Positions 43,741 through 52,994 of a DNA stretch of 64,000 nt are shown here, piece by piece; within the stretch, counting starts at the first letter, position 1, and the number at the start of each line of letters is the position of its first letter. Made by a program: the position numbers and the translations under genes. Location: NCBI GenBank assembly GCA_016192345.1, contig JACPUH010000102.1, forward strand, positions 1-64,000, in the 5' to 3' direction. Origin of the DNA: Ignavibacteriales bacterium. Lineage in GTDB: Bacteria; Bacteroidota; Ignavibacteria; UBA10030. Under the pieces are notes generated by a model that was not told the DNA's origin, ran no database searches, and was given only the letters and a program-made list of their open reading frames with translations.

Positions 43741-45414
43741 ATGTGGAAAAGCCCCTTATTCATACTCCTCCTGGCTGTTCCCTTGTCACTATGTGGTCAA
43801 CACCAGTCTGCGGATATCGTGTTCACAAACGGAAAGATCTGGACAGTTAACCCCAAAGTGCCGAGCGCTGAAGCAGTTGCCGTAGCTGGAGGGAGGATTA
43901 TTAGTGTCGGATCGACCGTCGATGTGAAGAAACACGTTGGGTCCGGAACGCAAGTAGTTGATTTACAAGGCAAACGCATGCTTCCGGGATTAATCGACAA
44001 TCACACGCATTTTATGAGCGGTGGATTTCAATTGCAGAGCGTTGATTTACGAACGGCAAAGAGTGAGGCTGAATTTGCGAAGCTCATTAAAGAACGCGCG
44101 GAGCGCTATCCCTCCCGATGGATCACCGGAGGCGATTGGGATCATGACAACTGGCCCGACTCCAATCTTCCGACAAAAGAACTCATCGACCAATATACCC
44201 CCTCGACTCCCGTGTTCGTTAACCGGTATGACGGGCATATGGCCCTGGCGAATTCATACGTGCTGAAACTTGCCGGGATCACCCGGCAAACCCCGGATCC
44301 CCCGGATGGGACGATCGTGAAAGACCCTCATACCGGTGAGCCGACCGGTGTGTTGAAGGACGGGGCCATGGGGCTGGTCTACAGGCATGTGCCGGATGCA
44401 AGCGAGCAGGAAATGATCGAAGCGGCGCGACTTGCTCTTGCCGAAGCACGGCGCTTTGGACTTACCAGCATTCAGGATATGTCGTCTGCCGGCGATCTGA
44501 GGGTTTACCAGGCGTTGAAAGCGAAGGGGGAGTTGACGGCTCGGTTCTATTCCCGGCTGCCGATCTGGCAATGGGAGAACCTCGCGAATACGGGGATCAA
44601 GGTCCCGTTCGGGGATGAATGGATCAGGATCGGATCGCTCAAAAGTTTCGCGGACGGTTCGCTTGGTTCGTCCACCGCTCTGTTCTTCGAGCCATTCACC
44701 TCCGATCCCGGAACGAGGGGGCTTGCGATGGACATCCTACAGGATGGAAGACTCGAGAAGTGGGCGATCGGGGCCGACAAGGCGGGGCTGCAGCTGTCCA
44801 TCCATGCCATCGGCGACAGTGCGAACAGCCTCATCCTTGACATGTTCGCGAAGATCGTCAAAGAGAATCCTGAAAGGGACCGCCGGTTCCGCATTGAGCA
44901 TGCCCAGCATATTCACCCGAAGGATTTCAAACGCTTTGCCCAACTTGGGGTCTATGCCTCAGTACAACCCTACCATGCCATCGACGACGGCCGCTGGGCG
45001 GAAAAACGCATCGGACACGAACGATGCAAGACCACCTATGCGTTCCGTTCATTCCTGGACAACGGTGTGAAGATGTGTTTCGGCAGTGACTGGACCGTTG
45101 CGCCGTTGAATCCGCTTCTCGGCATCTATGCGGCAGTCACGCGACGGACTATCGACGGTGCAACCCCGCAGGGGTGGTTCCCCGAACAAAAGATCACCGT
45201 GAAGGAGGCGATCGAAGCCTACACGATCAATAACGCATACGCGGCGTACGAGGAGGATGAGAAGGGGTCCATTACAGTCGGCAAGCTTGCCGACCTCGTG
45301 GTGTTGGAAGAGGATATTTTGTCGATTGATCCGGTAAAAATAGAGAAGGTGAAAGTGGCGATGACCATCCTTGGCGGAACAGTGGTGTACGACCGGTTGA
45401 AGGAGGGACGCTGA
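43741..45414 (+). CDS. Exported YtcJ-like amidohydrolase
   Basis: A 557-residue protein with a signal peptide (FILLLAVPLSLCGQ). The amidohydrolase_3 fold is evident: DIVFTNGKIWTV, the metal HxH in LPGLIDNHTHF, GDWDHDNWP, the His in LSIHAIGDSANSL, EHAQHI, and the Asp in FGSDWTVAPLNPL. Members hydrolyse amides or cyclic compounds; the substrate is unknown. It is predicted to act in the periplasm. Confidence 0.88.
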   Translation: MWKSPLFILLLAVPLSLCGQHQSADIVFTNGKIWTVNPKVPSAEAVAVAGGRIISVGSTVDVKKHVGSGTQVVDLQGKRMLPGLIDNHTHFMSGGFQLQSVDLRTAKSEAEFAKLIKERAERYPSRWITGGDWDHDNWPDSNLPTKELIDQYTPSTPVFVNRYDGHMALANSYVLKLAGITRQTPDPPDGTIVKDPHTGEPTGVLKDGAMGLVYRHVPDASEQEMIEAARLALAEARRFGLTSIQDMSSAGDLRVYQALKAKGELTARFYSRLPIWQWENLANTGIKVPFGDEWIRIGSLKSFADGSLGSSTALFFEPFTSDPGTRGLAMDILQDGRLEKWAIGADKAGLQLSIHAIGDSANSLILDMFAKIVKENPERDRRFRIEHAQHIHPKDFKRFAQLGVYASVQPYHAIDDGRWAEKRIGHERCKTTYAFRSFLDNGVKMCFGSDWTVAPLNPLLGIYAAVTRRTIDGATPQGWFPEQKITVKEAIEAYTINNAYAAYEEDEKGSITVGKLADLVVLEEDILSIDPVKIEKVKVAMTILGGTVVYDRLKEGR

Positions 45415-45432
45415 GGATAAAAAAACAGACGC

Positions 45433-45864
45433 ATGCTTAAAACCATCATCAAATTCGGTGCTCTGACAGGTCTCGCGCTTGCGGCTGCAAAGATGCTCGA
45501 GGTTTCGTACCTCGCCGATCGTCTCTCCCTCAAAGCCTATATCTCGATCATCGGTATCGCATTCCTCGCCCTGGGGGTATTTCTGGGGCTGAAGCACCGC
45601 CGGCGAAAGGTGTTGGTGTCGTATAAGGAAGTTGACCTTCCTCCCGGCGGAATGGCAGCGCCGCTTCAGGAGGGGCTTCTCACTGAAAGGGAATTGGAGG
45701 TTCTTCGCCATATTGCCGGGGGACGTTCCAACCAGGAGATTGCCGACACGCTGTTTGTTTCACTCAACACCGTCAAGACCCATACGAACAACATTTACGG
45801 AAAGCTCGGGGTGAAAAGGCGAACACAAGCGCTCGATAAGGCCCGGCAGCTGAAGCTTCTTTGA
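45433..45864 (+). CDS. Membrane-anchored LuxR-type transcriptional regulator
   Basis: A 143-residue protein. Two N-terminal helices (IIKFGALTGLALAAAKML; ISIIGIAFLALGVFLGL) are followed by a short linker and a complete LuxR/GerE helix-turn-helix (LTERELEVLRHIAGGRSNQEI, then TVKTHTNNIYGKLGVKRRTQA). No receiver or ligand domain is present, so the membrane part must be the input. It follows the amidohydrolase by 18 bp and precedes a DUF4199 membrane protein. Confidence 0.87.
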   Translation: MLKTIIKFGALTGLALAAAKMLEVSYLADRLSLKAYISIIGIAFLALGVFLGLKHRRRKVLVSYKEVDLPPGGMAAPLQEGLLTERELEVLRHIAGGRSNQEIADTLFVSLNTVKTHTNNIYGKLGVKRRTQALDKARQLKLL

Positions 45865-46065
45865 AATGAGAGCGTTGGCTCCAGGGGCTCGAAAACCGGG
45901 GAGCGACGGATCGGAGTTACGCAGTCATCCCCTCCCCCTTCTCATCCTTTTTCGTGATTCCATTCCCCGGAATCCTAAAATCATACTTTCGTTTGATGTC
46001 AAACCCCTGTTCCCACCGTATCTTTGCATCGAGAATATTCCTCCAACCAACAAAAGGCAACTCAT

Positions 46066-46614
46066 ATGAATTCCTTTCTCCGGTCTCTCTTGCTGTACGG
46101 ACTCGCCAGCGGTGCGGCGATGGCCCTGTACGCGACCGTGGAGTTTGCCGTCGGGCTGCATGGGCGCTATTTGAGCGTCGGCCAGTACGTCGGGTACCTG
46201 CGGTATGTTATTTTGTTCCTGGGGCTCTTTCTCGGCGTGAAGAATGTGAGGGATCAACAGAAGGGGGGTGCGATCGGTTACGGGAAGGTGCTGCAGATCG
46301 GCTTTGTCATCTCCCTGGTCGCAGGGGTCATCATCACCATCTACGAGATCCTCTATAATGAATACATCAATCCTGGATTTATGGAGGATTACATTCAGTT
46401 TACCATAGCAGGGATGAGGGAATCCGGCGCAACGGAAGCCGCCATGGAGGCATTACGGGAGCAGGCGAAAGCATGGAGTACCCCGGGGGCGCAGATCGCT
46501 TTTTACCTTGGTGAAACATTGATGCTGGGGGTGTTGTTTTCCCTGATCCTCGGCGGCATCATGAAGTGGCAGCCTCGCGCCCAATCGCTTGCAGGAACGG
46601 AGAAGAGTTCATGA
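46066..46614 (+). CDS. DUF4199-family membrane protein
   Basis: A 182-residue protein with four membrane helices in the DUF4199 arrangement; the KNVRDQQKGGAIGYGKVLQIG loop between helices 2 and 3 and the NEYINPGFMEDYIQ segment are typical. Function unknown. ATG 46066 follows AAAAGGCAA; a TATCTTTG word (46019-46026) upstream may be part of a promoter. The stop overlaps the WD40 gene start. Confidence 0.8.
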   Translation: MNSFLRSLLLYGLASGAAMALYATVEFAVGLHGRYLSVGQYVGYLRYVILFLGLFLGVKNVRDQQKGGAIGYGKVLQIGFVISLVAGVIITIYEILYNEYINPGFMEDYIQFTIAGMRESGATEAAMEALREQAKAWSTPGAQIAFYLGETLMLGVLFSLILGGIMKWQPRAQSLAGTEKSS

Positions 46615-47489
46615 GTGAGCCGATCATCCTTGAAGGCCATTCCGGCCACGTGATGTGTGCAACGTTTTCCCCGGACGGCAAGAAGCTCCTTTCCGCCGGA
46701 TTCAGTGGGGAACTGTTTCTCTGGAACGTAAGGGGATGGAAGAAGATCGGCGCGTTCGAAGGGCACACGAACAGCGTGAACGCCCTTGCTTTTTCCCCCG
46801 ACGGCAAGACCCTTGCCTCGGTATCAACAGATACGACCCTCAAGCTCTGGTCCTATCCCTCCGGCAAACTCCTGAGGAGTGTGGCGGCAGGCAAAAGGCC
46901 CGGTTCCTCGGTTCGTTTCTCGCCCGACGGAAAGCATCTTGCCACCGCATCGTACGATCCGGTCATCCGGCTTTGGTCGTTCCCTGCGTGTGAGGAGGTT
47001 GCAGCGATGAAAGGATATCCGAAGAATAATGGACCCGTTGTTTTTTCACCCGACGGAAAACAGTTGTTCTCGGGAGGTGTTGGAAACTCCGTGCTCGTAT
47101 GGTCAACCAGTTCGGGAGAGAAGCTCGAAGAGCTTTCGGGGCATAAAACTGCCGTGATGGCGTTGACGCTCTCGAAGGACAAACGGCACCTCGTGACCGC
47201 CGACTATCATGGCACTGTACTGGTCAGAAATATGAAGGACCGAAAGGTTCTCCAAACAATTCAAACCCAAGGGAGGGGAATGATGGGCCTTGCCCTCTCT
47301 CCCAAAGGGAACATCCTTGCGGTAACTAGGCCGAACGGTGTGGACCTTGTTTCCTTTGACGACGGGTCATTGATCGGCAGTCTCCCCGTGAAGGCGCAAG
47401 GGGTTTATTCGGTGAGATTCTCTCCGGATGGAAAGTGGCTTGCAGCCGCTGCAGCGGACAAGCGGGTGCGTGTATGGGAGATGGAGTAA
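46611..47489 (+). CDS. Seven-bladed WD40-repeat protein
   Basis: A 292-residue protein consisting only of seven WD40 repeats (four carry FSPDGK, one LSKDK and one LSPKGN, the last again FSPDGKWL and ending VRVWEME), enough for one complete propeller. No signal peptide, so it is cytoplasmic and probably a protein-interaction scaffold. Start ATGA overlaps the DUF4199 stop. Confidence 0.88.
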   Translation: MSEPIILEGHSGHVMCATFSPDGKKLLSAGFSGELFLWNVRGWKKIGAFEGHTNSVNALAFSPDGKTLASVSTDTTLKLWSYPSGKLLRSVAAGKRPGSSVRFSPDGKHLATASYDPVIRLWSFPACEEVAAMKGYPKNNGPVVFSPDGKQLFSGGVGNSVLVWSTSSGEKLEELSGHKTAVMALTLSKDKRHLVTADYHGTVLVRNMKDRKVLQTIQTQGRGMMGLALSPKGNILAVTRPNGVDLVSFDDGSLIGSLPVKAQGVYSVRFSPDGKWLAAAAADKRVRVWEME

Positions 47490-47556
47490 GCCGGGACCTT
47501 GCGGCGTTACGAGAGACCCATGGATCTTTCGCAAGGAAGAGGAAAAAATCATATAT

Positions 47557-47584
47557 TCACGCAATCACTTGAGTGAGTGCGTGA
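47557..47584 (+). promoter_or_regulatory. 28-nt palindrome covering the recG start codon
   Basis: Arms of 13 bases (47557-47569 and 47572-47584) are complementary with one mismatch around a 2-base centre. The right arm contains the GTG start codon of recG (47581). In RNA the hairpin would bury the start codon; in DNA it could be an operator for a dimeric regulator. Confidence 0.55.
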
Positions 47585-49791
47585 ACCGAACTTCATCCCC
47601 GAAACAGCTCTCTCGACCGCCGGAATCACCTCTGCAGTACGTCAAAGGGATCGGTCCGAAGCGCGCCGCTGTCCTTCCCGCATTCGGTATCCGCACCATC
47701 GAAGACCTTCTTACCTACTTTCCGTTTGATTATCTCGATCGAAGCAGTATCCTCCCGATCAGCGGCCTCAAGAAGCACCTCAACACCGACAAGCCTGTTA
47801 CGGTGATCGGCGAGGTGTTCCGCCTGGAGATCCGCCGCGCCCGGCGTACCAACCGGTTAATGTTCTTCCTCACCATTAAAGACCGGCAAGATTACCTGAC
47901 ATGTGTCTGGTTCGAAGGGGTCCAGTGGTTCAAGGATGCCTTCGAGGTGGGGGAGCTGCTGGCTGTCTCCGCTTTCCCCGAGGTGGACAAACTGGGGCGT
48001 GTGCAGTTCATCCATCCGGAGTTTGACCGGTTGAAGGGGGCGATGGAAGAGGATGAACCTGATTGGGGAAAAATGTTCAACACGGGGGCCATCATCCCGA
48101 AGTACAGTTCCACCGCGGAACTGACGAGGGTGGGACTTGATAGTCGTGGCTTTCGCCGTATCATCCGGAATGCGCTCAAGACTCATCTCCCAAGAATCGG
48201 CGAGACTCTCTCCCGTGATATCCTGGAGCGTCATGGGCTGAAGGGAATGGCGTTAGCGATCGAGCAAATCCATTTCCCGTCGGATACCGTGAACCTTGAG
48301 GCGGCTCGCCGGCGGCTGAAGTTTGACGAACTCTTCTTCCTCCAGCTCATGCTGGCGTACCGAAAACGCTCCCTGGAGGGGGAGGGGAATGGGATTGCCT
48401 TTTCCTCCAAAAGCGTCCTTGCCCGACAACTTGTCGAGTCGCTTCCCTTCACGCTCACTAAAGCCCAGCGGAAAGTTCTCCGCGAGATCGCGGCGGATAT
48501 GCAATCGGCGAAGACGATGAACCGGTTGCTGCAGGGAGATGTGGGAAGCGGGAAGACGATCGTCGCGCTGATGGCCATGCTGGTGGCGGTCGAGAGCGGG
48601 TACCAGGTGGCTCTGATGGCCCCGACCGAAATTCTTGCCGAACAGCACTATCGGACCCTCACGGCTCATCTGAAAGGTCTGCCGGTCAACGTTCGCCTGC
48701 TCGTTGGCGGACAGCGGAAAAAACTCCGGGAGGATGTCCTGGAGGATATCCGCAGCGGTCGTGCACACATTACGGTTGGGACCCACGCGGTGATTGAAGA
48801 GGATGTGGGCTTCGCCCGTCTCGGACTTGTGGTGATCGACGAACAGCACCGTTTCGGCGTGATGCAACGGGCGACCTTGCGCGAAAAAGGGTATCGCCCG
48901 GACGTTCTCGTCATGACCGCAACCCCCATTCCCAGAACCCTCGCGCTCACGCTCTATGGCGATCTCGATGTATCGGTGATTGACGAACTCCCGGCAAACC
49001 GCAGGCCGATCAAAACCGCCGTCCGGACGGAGAGCCAGAAGGAACGGGTCTTTCAATTTGTCCGGGAGGAAGTGAAGCGGGGGAGGCAGGCGTACGTTGT
49101 GTTTCCGCTTATCGAGGAATCGGAAAAAGTCGATCTGAAGGCTGCAACGGAGGAATTCCAGAGGCTTCGGACAGAGGTCTTTCCCGGGTTCAAAATTGGT
49201 TTATTGCACGGGAGGATGAAGTCCGATGAGAAGGAGGCGGTGATGCTCAAGTTTCAGGCCGGAGAGATCCAAATTCTCACGGCCACGACGGTGATCGAGG
49301 TCGGCATCGATATTCCGAATGCGACGGTCATGATCATAGAGAACGCAGAGCGTTTCGGGCTCTCCCAGCTCCATCAGTTGCGGGGTCGTGTTGGGCGGGG
49401 TGCCGATCAGTCCTATTGCATCCTGATCGCGGATTACGGATGGTTTGACGCCCATCGGAAGGGCAAGGAGGTGAGGGAGCTTCAGGTGGAGCGGCGCGAC
49501 GCAGCGGTGCGGCTCGAAACGATGGTGGAGACAACCGACGGTTTCAGGATTGCGGAAGTGGACCTTCAGCTTCGCGGTCCCGGTGAGTTCTTTGGAACGC
49601 GCCAAAGCGGCCTGCCGCAGTTCAAGATTGCGAGCCTCGTGACCGATAGGGACCTCCTGGCTCTGGCGCGCACCGAGGCGTTCACCCTGGTCGGCAACGA
49701 TCCCCAGTTGCGGGACCCGGCTCATGTCCCGATCCGGAGGCACTTTGAGGAGAAATACAGGGGGGCTTTGGGTCTCGGGGATGTCGGGTAA
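47581..49791 (+). CDS. recG: ATP-dependent DNA helicase RecG
   Basis: A 736-residue protein from GTG 47581 (TTG 47569 is possible). The N-terminal wedge/OB domain (LQYVKGIGPKRAAVLPAFGI, then ITIKDRQDYLTCVWF) precedes the helicase: Walker A LLQGDVGSGKTIVA near residue 317, DEQHRFGV, TATPIPRTLAL, LHGRMKSDEKEAVM, TTVIEVGIDIPNAT and LHQLRGRVGRG. It remodels stalled replication forks. No strong ribosome-binding site is next to the start. Confidence 0.96.
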   Translation: MNRTSSPKQLSRPPESPLQYVKGIGPKRAAVLPAFGIRTIEDLLTYFPFDYLDRSSILPISGLKKHLNTDKPVTVIGEVFRLEIRRARRTNRLMFFLTIKDRQDYLTCVWFEGVQWFKDAFEVGELLAVSAFPEVDKLGRVQFIHPEFDRLKGAMEEDEPDWGKMFNTGAIIPKYSSTAELTRVGLDSRGFRRIIRNALKTHLPRIGETLSRDILERHGLKGMALAIEQIHFPSDTVNLEAARRRLKFDELFFLQLMLAYRKRSLEGEGNGIAFSSKSVLARQLVESLPFTLTKAQRKVLREIAADMQSAKTMNRLLQGDVGSGKTIVALMAMLVAVESGYQVALMAPTEILAEQHYRTLTAHLKGLPVNVRLLVGGQRKKLREDVLEDIRSGRAHITVGTHAVIEEDVGFARLGLVVIDEQHRFGVMQRATLREKGYRPDVLVMTATPIPRTLALTLYGDLDVSVIDELPANRRPIKTAVRTESQKERVFQFVREEVKRGRQAYVVFPLIEESEKVDLKAATEEFQRLRTEVFPGFKIGLLHGRMKSDEKEAVMLKFQAGEIQILTATTVIEVGIDIPNATVMIIENAERFGLSQLHQLRGRVGRGADQSYCILIADYGWFDAHRKGKEVRELQVERRDAAVRLETMVETTDGFRIAEVDLQLRGPGEFFGTRQSGLPQFKIASLVTDRDLLALARTEAFTLVGNDPQLRDPAHVPIRRHFEEKYRGALGLGDVG

Positions 49792-50146
49792 GGTTTTTTT
49801 GCCGGGTAAGGGGTCCTCACCCTGCCTAACGTTCAGGGTCGCGCACTCAAAACCATCAATCTCCTGTTGATGAATTCGATTGTTCCCTCCTCCAGTGCAC
49901 CTTCCGCTCTCCTTTTTTCCTCTTGGTGACCTCTTGTGAACGACGCGGTCACGCGGCCTCCTCACCATGTCATGGTTTGATCAACCTTCCCCCCTCCTCC
50001 CCCTCCATGTTTCGGGACGACTTGCGTTGATCCGGATGTCGATCGCTTGCCATGAGTCGTACCTCATGTGCGTCCGCGAACAATCCGCGTCCGCGCGCGG
50101 AGTAGGTCGAAGGAGGTCATGATCGCGCGAAAAGGTGTGGAAACAC
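49792..50146. other. Gene-free stretch after recG
   Basis: I see no supported gene here. It holds pyrimidine-rich tracts (around 49980-50015), a GC-rich run of CCGCG units (50074-50100), and no clear terminator after recG apart from a weak GGGTCC/CTCACCC pairing near 49810. The promoter at 50147 ends it. Confidence 0.5.
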
Positions 50147-50176
50147 TTGACAACAAGTTATAAAACATTATATTTG
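50147..50176 (+). promoter_or_regulatory. Strong promoter of the ATP-grasp/GNAT/KamA operon
   Basis: TTGACA (50147-50152), a 16-bp spacer and TATATT (50169-50174). The -10 continues as TATATTTG, which also fits the Bacteroidota -7 consensus TAnnTTTG with TTG 19 bases before. The surrounding sequence is markedly AT-rich. Confidence 0.65.
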
Positions 50177-50184
50177 TATCAACG

Positions 50185-50207
50185 TTCAATGCTTCTTGTT
50201 CATTGAA
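50185..50207 (+). promoter_or_regulatory. 5' leader hairpin or operator
   Basis: TTCAATG (50185-50191) and CATTGAA (50201-50207) form a perfect 7-bp inverted repeat with a 9-nt spacer exactly where transcription should begin. It may be a repressor site or an mRNA-end hairpin. Confidence 0.4.
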
Positions 50208-50249
50208 TCTTGGTCATCCTCTCAACAACAGAAAGGTTGAACAGACTGC

Positions 50250-51344
50250 TTGGTAAAGCGATTGCATGTCGCGCTCGTCTATAACATGAAGAAAGAAATT
50301 GTGGACGAAGTTTCGATCCGTGATGAAGGAAGGGACGAGGAAGAAGGAGAGATAGCGATACGAACGGGGACGGAGCTTCAACAGACGAGACCCGACACAT
50401 ACGCAGAATGGGATACCGAAGATACGATTCTTGCCGTTAAGGCAGCTCTGGAAGAGCGACATGTCGTGACGATGATCGAGGCGAATGAGGAGGCATTCCA
50501 GAAGGTACTTCAGGTTCAACCAGAAATTGTCTTCAATATTGCCGAAGGGCTGAGAGGCGCCTCACGTGAGGCCCAAATGCCGGCAATCCTGGAGATGCTT
50601 GGCATCCCGTACACAGGATCCGATCCGGTCACGCTCGGCATCTGCCTCGATAAGTCACGCGCGAAAGAGATTCTCTCCTACTACAACGTTCCAACCCCCG
50701 CCTTTCAAGTACTGACATCCCTGGACCAGCTTCGTGATTTTGCCATCACGCTTCCTTGCATTGTGAAACCGCTGCATGAGGGTTCGAGTAAAGGGGTTCT
50801 CGATTCCTCCATCGTACGCACGCGGGAAGAACTGCGCGCACAGGTCGAACGCGTTCTCACCGATTATGACGAGCCTGCTCTTGTCGAGCGGTTCCTTTCG
50901 GGGCGCGAGTTCACCGTGGCGCTCCTCGGGAACGGTCCGACGCTCCGGGTGCTCCCCGTCATTGAACTTCTCCTGGACCGGTTGCCCAAGGGGGCGAACC
51001 CGATTTATTCGTACGAAGCGAAATGGATGTGGGACCAGAGCGACCATCCCATCGAAATGTACCAATGTCCGGCCAGGATCGAACCGGAGCTCGAACACCG
51101 CATCCAGCTTGTCTGCCGGCAGGCGTTCGAGGTGCTCCGGTGCCGCGACTGGTGCCGGATCGACGTGCGCCTTGATGAGTTTGGCAATCCTAATATTATT
51201 GAACTGAACCCGCTCCCCGGAATCCTCCCGAACCCCGATGACCATTCGGCGTTCCCGATGGCGGCCCGGCATGGAGGATTGCCGTACAACGCAATGTTGA
51301 ATGCAGTGCTGGATGCAGCGGTTGTTCGCACCGGCCTGATCTGA
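50250..51344 (+). CDS. ATP-grasp ligase, D-alanine-D-alanine ligase superfamily (copy A)
   Basis: A 364-residue protein. The N-terminal lobe begins LHVALVYNMKKEIVD and includes PEIVFNIAEGLRG and GIPYTGSDPVTL; the ATP-grasp core has CIVKPLHEGSSKGVLDSS and ends with the metal-binding DVRLDEFGNPNIIELNPLPG. It resembles Ddl but carries an inserted acidic loop early on and pairs with a second, divergent copy, so peptide or amino-acid ligation other than D-Ala-D-Ala is likely. The start is a TTG (50250 or 50262) behind GAAAGG. Confidence 0.87.
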   Translation: MVKRLHVALVYNMKKEIVDEVSIRDEGRDEEEGEIAIRTGTELQQTRPDTYAEWDTEDTILAVKAALEERHVVTMIEANEEAFQKVLQVQPEIVFNIAEGLRGASREAQMPAILEMLGIPYTGSDPVTLGICLDKSRAKEILSYYNVPTPAFQVLTSLDQLRDFAITLPCIVKPLHEGSSKGVLDSSIVRTREELRAQVERVLTDYDEPALVERFLSGREFTVALLGNGPTLRVLPVIELLLDRLPKGANPIYSYEAKWMWDQSDHPIEMYQCPARIEPELEHRIQLVCRQAFEVLRCRDWCRIDVRLDEFGNPNIIELNPLPGILPNPDDHSAFPMAARHGGLPYNAMLNAVLDAAVVRTGLI

Positions 51345-51398
51345 CGCAGAGCCGTCCCGCTGATGGGCCGGCCTTTTCCGATAACCTCTGGGAGGTTT

Positions 51399-52493
51399 AT
51401 GGCGAAAAAAATCCACGTTGCCGTTGTGTTCAACGAACCGACCATTGAAACCGCCGCCGGACGAAAATTTATTTCCGAGACCGGTACGATCGAGGCGGTT
51501 GCGACGCGCATGCAGGTACTGGCAGCTTCGCCTGCAGGTTCGGTCGATCTCTCTGAGGTGGGTGTCCTGGAAGAGCGCGAACACGTTTGTGAAGCGCTGC
51601 GGAAGAACGGATACAGGACCTCCCTCTTTAATATGAACGGCGACGTCAAGCGATTGATCTCCTTTCTTGAGGAAAAACAACCTGATCTCATTTTTAACCT
51701 GTGCGAATCGGTGGGGGATGAGTCAATCCATGAAATGCATGTGGCCGGTATCTACGAACTCATGGGGGTCCCGTATACGGGGGCTGGTGCCTTTGCCCTC
51801 GGGAACTGCCAGAACAAGGTCCGCACCAAGCAAATCCTCAGTTATTACAAGATCCGCACGCCGAAATTCCAGGTTTTCAACACACCCACGGAGGTGCATG
51901 AGGAGTCCCTGGAACTGAATTTCCCCGTCATTGTGAAGCCGGCGAACGAGGACGCAAGCGTGGGAATTGAGAACGGCTCGATCGTGGACAGTTGCTCGGC
52001 GCTGAAGAAGAGGGTTCGCTTTGTGTATCAAAATTATGACCAGCCGGCGCTGGCGGAGGAGTATGTGAACGGCCGCGAGATCAATGTCGCCATCATCGGG
52101 AACAAGCGGCCGGTCATCCTTCCGATCTCCGAGATTGATTTCTCCGGCCTGCCGTCCCACTTTCCCAAGATCGTCACCTACAATGCAAAATGGATGCAGG
52201 GGACGGACGAGTACAAGGGAACGGTGGGAGTTTGCCCGGCGGTTCTGCCGGCGGAAATTGAAAAGCAGGCGCGGGAGGTGGCGCTGACGGCATTCAGGGG
52301 CATGGGGTGCCGGGATTATGCCCGCGTGGACATGCGCCTGGACAAGAATAACACGCTCTACGTCATCGAGGTGAACCCGAACCCCGATATCAGCGATGAC
52401 GCCGGGTTCGCGCGTTCCGCGCGGGTTCAGGGGTACTCGTTCGATCAGATCATCAATAAAATTGTCGAGTACGCTCTCGAAAGGACGCCCTGA
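51399..52493 (+). CDS. ATP-grasp ligase, D-alanine-D-alanine ligase superfamily (copy B)
   Basis: A 364-residue protein. It shares the layout of copy A (HVAVVFNEP, PDLIFNLCESVG, GVPYTGAGAFAL, ILSYYKIRTPKFQV) but the ATP loop reads VKPANEDASVGIENGS, and the end is DMRLDKNNTLYVIEVNPNPD. GGGAGGTTT precedes ATG 51399. Two divergent ligases in one operon suggest two successive condensations or a heterodimer. It overlaps nothing and is nine bases before the GNAT gene. Confidence 0.88.
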   Translation: MAKKIHVAVVFNEPTIETAAGRKFISETGTIEAVATRMQVLAASPAGSVDLSEVGVLEEREHVCEALRKNGYRTSLFNMNGDVKRLISFLEEKQPDLIFNLCESVGDESIHEMHVAGIYELMGVPYTGAGAFALGNCQNKVRTKQILSYYKIRTPKFQVFNTPTEVHEESLELNFPVIVKPANEDASVGIENGSIVDSCSALKKRVRFVYQNYDQPALAEEYVNGREINVAIIGNKRPVILPISEIDFSGLPSHFPKIVTYNAKWMQGTDEYKGTVGVCPAVLPAEIEKQAREVALTAFRGMGCRDYARVDMRLDKNNTLYVIEVNPNPDISDDAGFARSARVQGYSFDQIINKIVEYALERTP

Positions 52494-52502
52494 GTTTCTG
52501 GT

Positions 52503-52976
52503 ATGGCCATTCGTCCGTTTGTCAAAGAGGACATCCAGCCTCTGCATCAGATTCTCCATGCAACGGATGTCTTCAAAGAAGAGGAAATTGTCGTTGCCGT
52601 CGAGTTGATGGAGATCGTTGTCGGGGAACCGGATCAGCAGGATTACGTGATGGCGACCTACGTGGACGAAGCAAACATCGTGCGCGGGTACTACTGCATC
52701 GGTCCGACACCGATGACCCGCAGCACCTTCGACCTGTACTGGATCGCCGTCGACCCGGCGATGCACAGGAAGGGGATCGGCAGGGAGCTGAACCGACACA
52801 GCGAGGAGTATATTATCGGTCGCGGAGGGACGTTGATCGTGGCCGAGACCTCCTCGCAGCCGAAGTACGAGAAGACGCGGGCGTTTTATCTTCGTAACAA
52901 CTACATCGAGGCCTCCCGGATCAGGGATTACTACTCCCCGGGCGACGATCTCGTGGTGTATACCAAACACTTATAG
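52503..52976 (+). CDS. GNAT-family N-acetyltransferase
   Basis: A 157-residue single GNAT domain: IRPFVKEDIQPLHQIL at the start, the acetyl-CoA segment DPAMHRKGIGRELNRHSEE with the RKGIGREL signature, then FYLRNNYIEASRIRDYYSPGDDLVVYTK. It lies between ligase B and the aminomutase gene, so acetylation of beta-lysine or of the ligase product is a reasonable guess. It is shorter than known beta-lysine acetyltransferases (AblB). Confidence 0.88.
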   Translation: MAIRPFVKEDIQPLHQILHATDVFKEEEIVVAVELMEIVVGEPDQQDYVMATYVDEANIVRGYYCIGPTPMTRSTFDLYWIAVDPAMHRKGIGRELNRHSEEYIIGRGGTLIVAETSSQPKYEKTRAFYLRNNYIEASRIRDYYSPGDDLVVYTKHL

Positions 52977-52994
52977 GAGGTTCAAAGAACCTGT

